Made by a program: the position numbers and the translations under genes | Assembly (NCBI GenBank): GCA_003342895.1 | Contig: PTFA01000158.1 | Coordinates: forward strand, 1,788,952 to 1,852,951 | Direction of reading: 5' to 3' | Source: Casuarius casuarius | Taxonomy: Eukaryota > Chordata > Aves > Casuariiformes > Casuariidae | DNA: 64,000 nt | Shown: positions 47,101 through 58,140 of the stretch, piece after piece | Layout: the number at the start of each line of letters is the position of its first letter | Numbering within the stretch: the stretch's first letter is position 1 | Notes under the pieces: model-generated | Seen by the model: only the letters and a program-made list of their open reading frames with translations | Told to the model about the DNA's origin: nothing | The model's database searches: none

Positions 47101-50100
47101 TGTTTTTTTTAAGTTGTTTTATGTAATTTTCTTTTTAAAAGATAGTTTCCAGCTACTATACATACAAAGAAATTTTTAGAGCCTATAATAGAGATGTAAA
47201 TAGCTTTCTGAATCTGTAGAGAGCCTAAGGAATTGCTCTGATGTATTGAACTATAACAATCATTCCAGGGTTTACTAAATTCATATACCAGTATTGTAAG
47301 TATCACCACAGTAATTATTTTACTGTGATCAGAGCATGTGAGAAAGTTCAGAAAGTATCATTTGAACAGTACCTACATTAAACTGGAAAGCAAAAATGTG
47401 CCAGAAAATATGTGATAAGGTGGCCTGAATAGTGTGGTAGATTTGTATGTTTGTTTTGGTTTTTTTTTTCCTCTGAATAGCATATTCAACCCTCAGTCTG
47501 CTTAGTCTGCAAAAGGTAGATTGAGAGGCATCTCAGTTCACTGTGAAATATCCTCGGAGACAAAAATACTGGGTACTTTGGCTTTAACAATGAAAGGCAT
47601 AACGAGGCTGTAGCTGTGAACTGGAGCTGAGCGGGTGCCAAAAGCAGATTACACATGCATTTCTAAGAATGAGGGTAACTCAAACCACCAAGAGATTCTC
47701 AATCTGTTTGTTTTTCAGTTCAGGATCTGACACCTTTCTAGAAGCTCCTCTTCAGCTGGTAACAAGCTCCAAGGCCCAGTGCAGAAAAAAACTGAACACC
47801 CTGCAGTAGGCAGGCATCCAAAATATATGATCTAGCGATGTCTTTAGCCTTGAACTCTATAAGACTTCAAAGCTATGGAAAAGGATTTGGGGGAAAAAAA
47901 CCTCATTTCGCAGCTGTACCAGTGCAACCAGGGTACTATCAAATTCCTCCTATTTCCTGGCTACCTTTTCACCGTTTGTTTCCCTCTCTCGGCATGTCTG
48001 GACTTCAGTTAGATTATATAGTCTTTGAGATCCAGGTTGCACCACCCATGGTGCTGGGATGCGTGCAGTGGAGCCACAACCCTAATTGGGCTCCACTGAG
48101 CAAAAGAAGTCGGTGGAAAAACAATTATTGCAAAGGGTATTCAAGAGATGGCAGTATTGCACTCACCATTCATCTGCTGCTGGAGCTTGCATCTGAGCTA
48201 TTCCTATGTCAGTGGAAGTTTTACAGTCTTTTCAGACCTCTTCCTCCTTCAGTCTTTCAGTTTCTGTTTTCCTATTTTAAATTCTAATTATGTAATCAAA
48301 CTGTATCCATTAAAAAGAAAGTTTAAAACACAGGATTAGCAACTTCAGCGTAAGTGATATTTTAAAGGCTTTTCTGAAGCTCACTGAATGGAGGAGGAGT
48401 TTTTCTAACAGCCCCACAATGAAACACAGCCACTTTCCTTTCTCTAGAAACTTTTATCAGGGCCCAGTACTGCACAGTTTGATGCAAGTGTTCAGCATTG
48501 AGTGTTTGAGTGACTCTCCTGAATTCCAGAGTGGTACTCAAGGAGCTGAGGGCGACCATCCATAAGCAGAAGCAGAGTTAGCCACTAAACTTATCAGGGA
48601 AAAGCAACTAGGGGCTGACTGGTACAGCAAACAGACACTAGGTGCTGGTGCCAGCAAGCTGGAGCAGAACAGAGCTATGTTAACATCATTCTGATGATCT
48701 TCATCATCAATAGTGCATGGCAGCAGGTAGCAGGGAACGTTTTATTGACTCTCTCGCATTCGCACTGTGAATTGATATCTGCTAGCACTGCCCTGGAGAC
48801 ACACACCAAGGCAGGGTCCTTCATCGCAAGTGGTGGAAGTTGGGTGCCACCTCCTCTGGCATCCGGCTGGGCGTCAGGGCAGTGCCCTAGGGATGGCTGA
48901 ATCTGGGATCAGGATGGCAAATGCCTGGGTGGAATAAAAGGGTACACAAAGCAGGCACACGCAAAGCATCACATCATTCAAGAAAGCAGGGACAGTTTCT
49001 TAAACTAAAAAGATGGCGAAGCCTCAACTAAACTCTAAGTACTGTTTAAATGTAAATGGATATGTCTTCTAGAAGAAAGCAAGAGCTTCATAAGGACAGC
49101 TCCGTTCATCAATGCTTAATTCATATATGCAGGATCTTAATTTATATGTGGTTCCACTACACCACTTGGCAGTCATCAACTAGAACAGCTGATATATGCA
49201 GCTGAGACTGGCATCTGTGCTGACAGGAATCTTGTATTCGCATGTCAAGTATTGGCACAGGGCACCTCTTTTTTGACCTTATTCAAGGCAAAGACAGAAG
49301 TTTGATGTAGACTACTGCACCGCAGTCACAAACAAACCACCATGCTGATTTCACAGTACAGAACTTCTTCAAAAAGAATTATTTACAAATACAACTTCCT
49401 GCACTTGAGAAAAGGATGGTTGTATGAATTCAATTTTAGGAAACAAGAATTCCAGTTAGGCAGTTTTAAGTGTGTATGAATTTTTGTAAACAGTTTCTGC
49501 CTAAATCAAATTTCTGAAATCTCAGAAAATTAAGATTTCTTTTTCTTTTACATTACTTTTTTCTAGACATATCAACCATGTCTACACCACAGGAGCCAGT
49601 AGGTATGTGCAGAAGTCATGAGGAAACCCTGCCTTGAGCAATGTCCTGGCTGGTGCTGAGCACTTGCTGTAAAGAAGAGAACTCTTCATTCCCAGGGACT
49701 TCGCAGGAAGTCGAAGGTTCTCAGGACCTTTTAGCACTAAACCATGGGGGAAGATCTTGCTCACAGAGTCTTTTAAAAGGTCATCTTTAATCTTTGTTAT
49801 TCTCTTTTTGCCATCATCCAAACATCGTCAAATATCACTCCACCGATTCAGTAAATAATAGGCGAACACATCAAAAGCAGTATACTCTAGAGGCCAGAAA
49901 GAGAAATGGTTGTTTCACACGCATGCATCCAGGTCACAGGGCTACCTAAAAACGTATTTTGCTTAAAAGGGAAGGTTTTCTGTTTTAAGATAAATTCCTA
50001 GAATCCCCAGGAATGTTGTGTGACATTTGTACTGACTTCAGTTACAAAATCGTAATGGCCACCCTATTGTTATTACAGTATTGTCAGGACCAGGGACCAA

Positions 50101-50579
50101 GTCCAAAGCCTGATGGAGTCAAAAGAGCCTGTCGGTGGTCTTTGGATAAGGCTTCTAATGCACTCTACTGCGAAGATGTGTCTACCGCAACATGTCAGTG
50201 GCATTACTCTTCATCTCCTATACTGTTGTTGCTTTTGAACACCAGAACATGGAAACTGCAGGTTAGATGGATGTGGCATCTGCCACCTTTACACTGTCTG
50301 TAAAGATGCTGCCTGTCACCCTATTAGACACAATGGATGTGCTGCACAAGCAAGGGCAGGGAGATGAACACAATTTAGTTTCAAACTCAGCACTCAGTTT
50401 CAGTGACAGTTTTAAACCAAAATGAGTTTTCACTCTTTCTTCTCTCTACAGGCAGTCATTTCATGAACAGCTGAGTGCCCATGGTCTTTCTAGAGAGAAC
50501 TGTAGGCTGGAAGGACTGGTTACACTGAGCGAGTAGGCGCTGGAAATAGAGAACCCTGGCGTACAGCTGGGTTACCAAG

Positions 50580-50651
50580 CACAATGGATGGGCACATGAA
50601 CAATGAGAAGAACAAGCACATGACCAAGCACATGAACAATGTGAACCATGC
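50580..50651 (+). repeat. 12-bp tandem repeat, about five units
   Basis: From 50592 the sequence reads in 12-base units: GCACATGAACAA, TGAGAAGAACAA, GCACATGACCAA, GCACATGAACAA, TGTGAACCATGC. Because 12 is a multiple of three, overlapping minus-strand frames read as repeated short Cys-rich peptide text. That is a by-product, not a gene. It is a short minisatellite seed; unit identity falls at both edges. Confidence 0.8.
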
Positions 50652-51608
50652 AAACCAATGTATTTTATTGCATATTGAAGATAGGTTGAGACTATGACTT
50701 GGTACCACACCATTCAGTAACTCAGTAAATTCTGATAACTTCATCACACATGTGAGTGAAAAGATATTAATCTATTCCTCATGTTTACATTGCTACAGTA
50801 TGTAAGTGGGAAAAGAAGCAATACGCAATTCATCTGTTATACTTCTGCAAAAACAAGTACATTGCCAGTTGTTAAACAAAATCAAGAGACATGAAGTTGT
50901 GATTCCTAATTATAGAAAAGAAACTGAGCCCCAGCAAGGGACTTGCATGGGAAAAGTCATTGATGCCAATATTATTTTATAAGTACCAGAAAATGATAAG
51001 TATGTGGGGGGTTCGCTATCACCAAAAATATAATCATTCAGTAAGGTTTTGTGTTCTGCAGATAGAAGGGCTCCTGCATGGCACAAGTGAATTGCAAAAA
51101 GACTGTAGGATGCTTTTGTGCAGTTCTTCAGTTCCTCTACCTTCGACTGCATTGAACAGTAATAACATTCGTAAACATGAATAGACAGACCATGAGCCAG
51201 GAATATAATTCATGTGTTCCTATAGCAGGGAAGATTTTATTTAACTAATTCATATGGATTCCACCCCAGAATTTGCCAAGCACTTTCAGCTCTCACTAAA
51301 GAGAATCCACTGAAGATCAGACCTTTAAAACACCTGTCTTCCCACAAAATATATTTGAGCTCTGGAAAGTATATGCATTTACTGTGATGAAAAGATCTGA
51401 AAAATACAAGTGCAATAAACCATGAAGCAAGTTTCATGGAAAAGTCACCATTTTTATGAAGTAAAATGGCATTGTTCCTAAAGATTAATCAGTAGAAATA
51501 AAATAAAATATATTTTGCTTCTTTTCTGATTTGTAAATGTTCTCTACATCTAATCTCCATGGAATATGTTATAAAATACAAATCAAGACAGACCCCAAAA
51601 CACACAAG
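50652..51608. other. Gene-free unique sequence
   Basis: No gene, repeat or RNA feature recognised. Frames under 85 codons occur on both strands and overlap, with no motif. Confidence 0.5.
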
Positions 51609-51674
51609 AATGGAAGGGAAGGGAAGAACGAAGAGGGAAAAGGGAAGGCGAAGGCAAAGAGAAAAGGAAAAATG
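51609..51674 (+). repeat. Purine-only GGAA-rich tract
   Basis: About 65 bases of almost pure purine made of GGAAGGGAAGGGAAG-type and AAAGGGAAGG units, interrupted by two C bases. It lies about 100 bases upstream of the CR1 copy at 51780. GGAA repeats are recognised by ETS-family proteins and long purine runs can form triplex DNA; neither role can be shown here. Confidence 0.75.
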
Positions 51675-51779
51675 GATCAATCCTGTCCTTCTCCAGGTTC
51701 AAATATAGAAGACATTTTAATGTTCAAAAATGTGCCTGTGCATGATTTCAGAGATGCAAGACAAGGAGCACCTTGGAGT

Positions 51780-52283
51780 CACTGGCAGTGCCCAGTTTTG
51801 GTCCTTCCCCCCACCCCCAGAAACGTTAAAAAATTGGAGAGGGTCCAGGGAGGAGCCACCAAGATGATTAGAGATAGGAGAACTCGACATATGAAGAAAG
51901 GCTGAAGGAATTAGGTTTGTTCAGCCTAGAGCAGAAAAGGCTCAGGAGGGATCTAATCACTGTCTTCCGATATCTAAAAGGTAATTACAGAGAAAATGGA
52001 GATATTCTTTTCATGAGGCTGCACGGTGATAAAACAAGAGGCAAGGGGCACAAGTTGCTTGAGTGGAAATTACATCTGGATATAAGAAAAATGTTCTTCA
52101 ATGTGAGACCAATTAAACATAGGAATAACTTGCCCAGAAAAGCAGTGGAATCTCCCTTACTGGAAGACTTGGCTTGACAGGTCCCTGGATAATCTAGTCT
52201 AAGGCCCTGCTTTCACCAGGTTAGACCAGATGATCTCCAGCAGTCCTTTCCAACCTGGACTTTTCTATGATGCTATGGTTCTG
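51780..52283 (+). mobile_element. CR1 LINE, 5'-truncated, best-preserved copy in the window
   Basis: The copy starts within ORF2 (CAGTGCCCAGTTTTGGTCCT, the x-Q-F-W region) and runs to the 3' tail TTCTATGATGCTATGGTTCTG at 52263-52283. Residues N-V-K-K-L-E-R-V-Q-x-x-A-T-K-M-I-R are read from about 51822. After a frameshift at about 51870-51890, an uninterrupted frame from about 51884 to 52177 gives Y-E-E-R-L-K-E-L-G-L-F-S-L-E, then the conserved R-R-D-L-I, L-D-I-R-K-M-F-F and N-L-P-R-K-A-V-E-S-P blocks. A small deletion after L-E-D brings an early stop. The 3' untranslated region (CCAGATGATCTCCAGCAGTC then CTTTCCAACCTGG) is typical of avian CR1. No promoter or upstream RT and endonuclease domains remain, so it cannot move by itself. 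It is the strongest evidence in the window for a bird genome. Confidence 0.96.
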
Positions 52284-54518
52284 TTTCAAGAAGTCACCAG
52301 ACTTCTGGATATTTCTGGAAATTGAATGGATTCAATCCCCAGGAGAGTGAATACTAGGGAGAACTCTTCTTTTGCAGATTTTGGAAGGCCTGTGTTCCAG
52401 AAGTTCATAGCGCTTAAATGATGATGATTTCTCTGATTTCATGGTGTCTTCTTGTGTAACTGAGCTTACACAACATTGGAAATTTTCTCCCTTCCTGACA
52501 GAATAGACTGTGGACCCAGTATCCATGCAGGATATTTTTTTGGTTTGCCTGTTTTCCCATTTAAAACTAAGGCTATTATTTAAACCATTAAGATACAAAT
52601 AAAAAGCCACTAAGAATATTGTTTTAATATTGTTCTGTTAAAAAAGCCATTTTTATGTTTTGTGTTCTTAATTTCTGAAGTGCTTAAATGAGATATAATT
52701 ATATATCAGTAATTTCCCCAATGATGTGTTTATTTGCATCTGTTTAAGAAATAAAAAAAACTTTTGCAGTTACAATGCATTTTCATTAATATGCATGTGT
52801 TTTCTGAGATATAAAAGGCCAAATAAATGCTTGCTGCCTTACTCCTGTGAGTAATTTTTATTTAGCTGAAGACAAAATTTATGACTTGCTGCAGAAATTG
52901 TGAACACAAAGATTTGTCCTATAGATCTCAAGAGATGACTAGGTTACCATAAAAATGAAACAGAATTACAGCTAAAAGACTAATCCATTATCAAATTAAT
53001 CTGAACGGCAGAAGAGCTTAAGCCTGTATTTCCCATCTGAAGTGCCATCTTCAACATGCACATCTTTGAAGTTCAACATTTCAATTTTTTTCTGAAGAGT
53101 TACACATTTTTACTACATATTCTCCTCCCTCAAACACTTCCTAATACTTTTAACTTGGTTTCTTCAGAAAACATGATATATTTGTCAGTCTGTTTTTGGC
53201 CAGCTTCAGCCACATCAGCAAAAAGAAGGAAGTTGCAAAGGTGTTAAGTGTTCCCACAAATTCCATGAAAAAATCAGTGTCAGGGTAGAGGAGATTTACC
53301 CGAATCACTGCCTCTGCTGAGCTAAAAGGAGGCAGAACTCAGCCTCTTTATGCTCTGTTTAGCAACATTAGCACATAACACTCCATGTGCTGCCTCTTTC
53401 CTTTGTGGAGGAATCAGCTGACACTTTGTTGGGTACCAAACTAGGGCTAGTGTGGTGGAGGCGTCAAGAGAAAGAGAACAAAAATCCAAATGGGAAATCA
53501 GGCCTTATTAGTTCCAGAGCTCGCAGAGCAACTTTGTTTTCAATCTCAATCCTGCAAAGAAAGAAAAAAAAACAAACAAGCAAGCAACCAAAACCCTTTG
53601 ATGACTCCGCCCTGCCCTACAAACACTTCACTGATTCCTAGAGTTCACCACTCCTGTTTTCAGCAGGCAGCAGGAAATGGTTTGTTGAAACTACCCTCCT
53701 CCTAAGCTTCACCATTTACCTTCGCCACTGCTAAATGGTGAGGCCTCACACTATCTAACCTGTGAAATGCTCACTATCTTAAGTCCTCCTCGTTTCAGTA
53801 TGAGCATGCTTTCCTGAAGCCTTACACAAGGGTAGAGAAGTCCCGAAAAACCTAGCATGTCATGTTTATCGTTCTAGACATCAGGGTCCAGAATTTAACA
53901 AGTTTAAACTAAGGGTATCTTGTATAGATTTGTGTAGAGAACTTACAGTCAGAATGGTAATACTTTACAGAAATCTGAAGATATTGGATCAAACATAGAT
54001 GCCCCCGATGAACCAACAGACAGAAAGGACTTCAGCGGTCACCCCTCGATTTTTTCAGCGGACATATCCCATTTTCTGTATCATTTCATGGCCCTCCTTA
54101 CCCTCACATCATGGCTGAGTGCAGCTTGGCTTCAACCAATTTCTAACATTTAGAAATCAGAAGAAGACCAATAGGGATACAGATTATCTGACTGGCGGAT
54201 TTCCTCTAAAACATGGGCTGTGAGATACTACCAGACATGACAGCCTGGGCCAAACAACGCTTGGTGTAAGGTTATTCCTCTTCTCTAGGCATCTCATTAG
54301 GACTGATGTTTTTTTAGCTGCTGTTGCTAAATTGGCCAATTCTCAGACTGGTTCGTTCAGTCTTACAAGGAGTAGCGTTTTACTCAATGCTTTTGAAATC
54401 GCTAGTGAAACAAGACGCTCTATGAGTAAGGGTGGTAGAAGTCAGCCTTGACTCTCCTCCCCCTCCAATTCACAAAATCCCTGGATGTCGCACATTTGAG
54501 TCAATATCAAATCCCTCG

Positions 54519-54530
54519 TCTCCATGGAGA
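54519..54530. other. Perfect 12-bp palindrome TCTCCATGGAGA
   Basis: A self-complementary 12-mer that shares its core with the 14-bp palindrome at 55644-55657. It is a possible dimeric protein-binding site. The arrangement resembles an RFX X-box, though the half-site departs from the usual GTNRCC. Confidence 0.5.
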
Positions 54531-55643
54531 GAAAGTATGGGATGAGGTGGTATGAAACTGAGGAGCATAATAAATGAAAATAGCTCCATCTCCCTTCCAG
54601 CACAGGATCCTGTAATCAGTATGCTGGTTTGAGGTTTTCTGCTCCTCAGGGTCAGGATAGATAGTGTTTGGGTAAGAGTACACGCAAGGTATCTTGGTTC
54701 AGAATATCTCTGTCACTAAGAAATGCAATCTAGTGCATCACAGGTTAACCAAACTAGATTTTTAAATCACTGATTACATTTTTCATTATTCTGATACTTT
54801 AAGCAGGCTCTATTGAGAAGAAAAATATGCACGGCTAAATACAATTGTTTTGGGCAAGCTTAGCCAGGCTTGGGGGCTTAAAAGACAGGCACATGCTAAA
54901 GCCCCCAAGTCCTGCACCATATAAACCAGCTAATTTGGATGTGAAAAGAGAGCATGAGTCTGTGTATAGGAGCCAGTGACAATGAAAGAGAAGGCGGGAG
55001 CATGACATAGACTGTCTTGAGTAATCTTTTGTTCAGAATCCCAGAATTCAAAAGCTAAAGTGATACAAAGAAAGCACCCACAGAAAATAAGTAAATGAAT
55101 AAAATCAAGGGGTAGGTCTCTATTTTCAGCAGGTACCTCAAGAAGTCAGTACTAAGTAATTGCTCCCTGACATCACAGCATAACATAATCAGGTCAGTAT
55201 CACTAATAGCCAGCCCTCTCCCTCAGAGTAATTTCTTCTTTCAGTATGACTTTTATGAAAGTGAAATCTATAATATTGGTGAGAAAACCCCCAAGGCTGA
55301 TACCAAAGCTAAATGGAAATCAAAACCGGAAACCTTCTCTAAATTGGTTCAGAAGAGGCCAAATTCAAGCACATTTTATAGAGAAAGTTTTCATCTGTCT
55401 ATAAAGAGCAAAACACAAGCTGTAAGAGCCAGATTTTGATATCCCTTGTACTCAGGTAAATCCAAAGCACATCTTTTGCAATGAGGAGAGGTGCTCTGTA
55501 TTTACACCAGGCTGCCAGAATGCATCCATCAGTCCTGGTGATAGTAGTCTGAGATTAAGATGAACAATCTACAAACAACAACAGCAAATAGAAGCCTCTA
55601 TGAAAAGAGAGGTCACCGCGTCCTATTCTTTCCATAGAAGAAT

Positions 55644-55657
55644 GTCTCCATGGAGAC
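55644..55657. other. Perfect 14-bp palindrome GTCTCCATGGAGAC
   Basis: A self-complementary 14-mer. It resembles an RFX X-box (two half-sites meeting at the centre) but carries T where the consensus GTNRCC expects a purine. It is followed shortly by the candidate conserved stretch at 55690-55870. Binding is inference only. Confidence 0.55.
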
Positions 55658-55689
55658 AGACACGTTCAGATGGGAAGGAAGACAACTTT

Positions 55690-55870
55690 TAACAGCAAGA
55701 GTAATTAACTGTTGTAACATAATTAAGGGATGTAGCTGATTAATCATCTCCTGGAGGCCTTACATTTAGACCAAATGTCTTTCAATAAGATATACACTGG
55801 TTTAGTCACAAGTTCTTGGGCTTGATAACATTTGCATTAGAGAAAAGAATGATTTCTTCCAGTGCTTGAT
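55690..55870. other. Candidate conserved noncoding element (low confidence)
   Basis: A non-repetitive 180-base stretch with several TAATTAA / ATTAATCA homeodomain-type cores (near 55702 and 55738) and an ATTTGCAT octamer at 55830-55837. This density of homeodomain and POU motifs is typical of developmental enhancers in vertebrate gene deserts, but AT-rich DNA gives such motifs by chance. Conservation cannot be judged from one genome. Confidence 0.25.
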
Positions 55871-56496
55871 ATACTGGGTAAAATTCTGTGACCTATGTTA
55901 TGCAGAAAGTCTGAGTATCTGAGGAGAAGGATTTCTTCTGGCATTTAAATCTACAGAGCAAGGAAAAAACTCACAGCACACAACTCTGCCTTAGGGCAAA
56001 CAGGTAAAACAACCTCATGTTTTCAACAATACACAGAACACAGGTTTTAGCATTTCATCTACATTGCTCATATTAGAGCAGAGAGTCCACTCGTGAGTGG
56101 GGGGTAAATTAGCCTCATTCTTCACTTCACGCAGGTAATCTGTAACCTAAGAAAGATTAAAGTCTGCCCACAGATTTGTTTAACTGAACAGTAAGAGTGG
56201 ATGAGAAAGAGGAAGAATAGGCAGAACATAGATAATTAATACCTCTGCACCTTCTCTTCCTAACATACATTTACTTTCTTTTGCAGATTTGCATTTGGAT
56301 GCATTAAATGGCTCCATGTAATTTTAGTGGCCTTTGGAAGACACTATAATTATCTCACATAATAGATATGTGAATATGTACTTATGAATATAATATGTGA
56401 ATATGTGGGGCTCATAATAAATGTGTCCAACGTCTTCCTCATGAAAATCAATCAGACCGCAGCCATCTGATTATTGATATCTGCTCATCATAGATG

Positions 56497-56537
56497 AATC
56501 CAAATACATCTTTGAGATAAATCCAAATACATCTTTG
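56497..56537 (+). repeat. Two-copy tandem repeat, period 23
   Basis: AATCCAAATACATCTTTG occurs at 56497-56514 and again, identical, at 56520-56537. A recent local tandem duplication. Confidence 0.9.
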
Positions 56538-57394
56538 CTCTTCTGTAAACAGCAGTTATTCAAGCTAGAATCCACTTTAGATTTTTTGACACAGAGAAGT
56601 ATTGTTTGCTGTCTGACTGCATTTGTCAGGGGAAAAAAAAATCAAATCACCAGCACTGAATCACTGCAACATATATGAAGGTGACAGAAATCTTCAGTAC
56701 AGCTCCTGGTGCAACCAGTTACTGTTAGCATTGCCATTCATCTAAGAATAGGGACCTCGAGTGATCACAGTTTCATACCATAAAGCTAGAAAGTCAGCTC
56801 ACACACATGAAAATGGGTGCACACACACAAATTATACACATTTCCAGATGCACATGTAGAAGTCTTGATATGAAACCCATTCATGGTGCTGCAACGTCCA
56901 TAAAAGCTCTAGTTTGTTTTCTGGAGAGTGTCAGGGTGGAACAATCACACTCTGGTCAATTTTGATCACAGTATCTGTAAACACACGAGTCAGATTCTGA
57001 GAGGACAAATTTATTGAATTTTAACGATTAAAAGTAGAAGGATTTTTGAACTTCAGTTTAATTTCTGTTGGTACAGAAGATAATTACAGGTTTATTTTTA
57101 AAAAATACTTAACAACATATTGGCATCATATATCATCCCACAGCCAATATAAACTTCCATTTCAAAGTCCTTTTTTAGATTCTAAACTATTGTTTGATAA
57201 CTAGGAAAGCTCTCAAAGGCCCACTAAGCTCAGGATTGTTTATATTTACATTTTCAGCTCTGAAAGAATGTTTTCTTTTTCTTGACAAGAAACAGGGAGC
57301 ACTGACTCCAGCTGTCCTCCACCTACATCAAGCTTCCCATAGTACCTTCTGAGTAGAGATTTCCGGATTTACTGCAAGAAATTCATACTCTGCA

Positions 57395-57445
57395 TAAATA
57401 AATTGAGACATGCTTTACTCTGAAAGATTAAGGGACTTGCACTCC
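57395..57445 (-). mobile_element. Possible MIR-like SINE remnant (very weak)
   Basis: AAATTGAGACATGCTTTACT followed by CTGAAAGATTAAGGGACTTG is loosely similar to the reverse complement of the MIR core (the AACTGAGGC...AGAGGTTAAGTGACTTGC region). About 45 bases align with several gaps, so chance similarity is likely. MIR copies do exist at low level in bird genomes. Confidence 0.2.
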
Positions 57446-57884
57446 TCCCCCTCTTTAGCACAACCCAGTAAAGCATAACCATTCCCATCCCACAGTATCT
57501 CCAATGAGACTGAGGCTTCATCTGTTTCTGAAAAAGATAGAAGAAAAGTGTTTCTGTTTGTTGTTAGTTGCAGCTATATCCTACTGACTGAAACAAAGAA
57601 GAAGGTTGAAGATCCAGTAATTAAAACTTAGCTTGGGACACAGGAGTCCTGCTCTGCCAGTATGATTAAGAAATATCCATTGACCACCACCTGATCCTGT
57701 GTCCATCCATCCTGCAAAAAGAGGGACCTCAATCTCTGATTCAAGAAGATGTTGAGAGAGTAGTATGATGATCTGAAATATTACAATGATAGAAGAAGAT
57801 AGGAATAAGAGTAAGATGGGGACAAAATGCACTGTGGCTCATCTCCTTGCTATTCTCCCATACTTCCATTAATCCAGAGAGCAG

Positions 57885-58140
57885 ATAAAGGTTAGAAGAG
57901 GACTCCAGAGGTCTTCTGGCCCAATCCCCTTTTGCCTAAGGGCAACTTAGATTAAGTTACTCAGGACCTTGTCCTGTCAAGCTTTGAATACTTTCAAGGA
58001 TGGTGATTTCACAACCTTTCTGGGCAACTTGTTCCAATGTTTGACCACTCTCATGGTTAAAAAATAAAACAACAGAAAAAACAGCAGAAAAGCAACAACT
58101 AATATCTAACTGTAATTCCTCTTGATAATACTTGCAATCC
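57885..58140 (-). mobile_element. CR1 LINE 3' fragment (minus strand)
   Basis: AGGTTAGAAGAGGACTCCAG, then AGGTCTTCTGGCCCAATCCC, is the reverse complement of the CR1 3' untranslated region. It is followed in order by CCTGTCAAGCTTTGAATACT, then TTCAAGGATGGTGATTTCAC, AACCTTTCTGGGCAACTTGT and TCCAATGTTTGACCACTCTC. After CATGGTTAAAAAATAAAAC there is an A-rich stretch of about 25-30 bases that does not belong to the usual CR1 order. The CR1 pattern then resumes with CTAATATCTAACTGTAATTC. The terminal octamer tail at the left is missing or eroded. No reading frame is preserved. Confidence 0.87.

Larger units (their letters stand above)
41911..50579. other. Gene-free unique sequence
   Basis: Open frames reach 149 codons (47838-48287) and 139 codons (44252-44671), but neither shows a domain, splice framing or codon pattern that supports a gene. 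The stretch includes a perfect 12-bp hairpin (42019-42047), an ATTT microsatellite (42662-42681), G-runs at 43292-43314, an A/GA-rich run (44166-44194) and T-rich tracts near 47088-47110 and 47458-47470. No transposon boundary was recognised. Confidence 0.55.
52284..57884. other. Gene-free unique sequence with palindromes and small duplications
   Basis: No supportable gene; frames are under 95 codons and without motifs. It contains two TCTCCATGGAGA palindromes (54519-54530 and 55644-55657), a candidate conserved stretch at 55690-55870, a two-copy tandem repeat at 56497-56537, repeated ATATGTGAATATGT words near 56366-56406, and a faint MIR-like string at 57395-57445. Confidence 0.55.

Noticed and set aside
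47838..48287. 149-codon open frame, + strand
   Set aside because: No recognisable motif. Its overlapping 63-codon frame in another phase looks equally plausible, which argues against coding.
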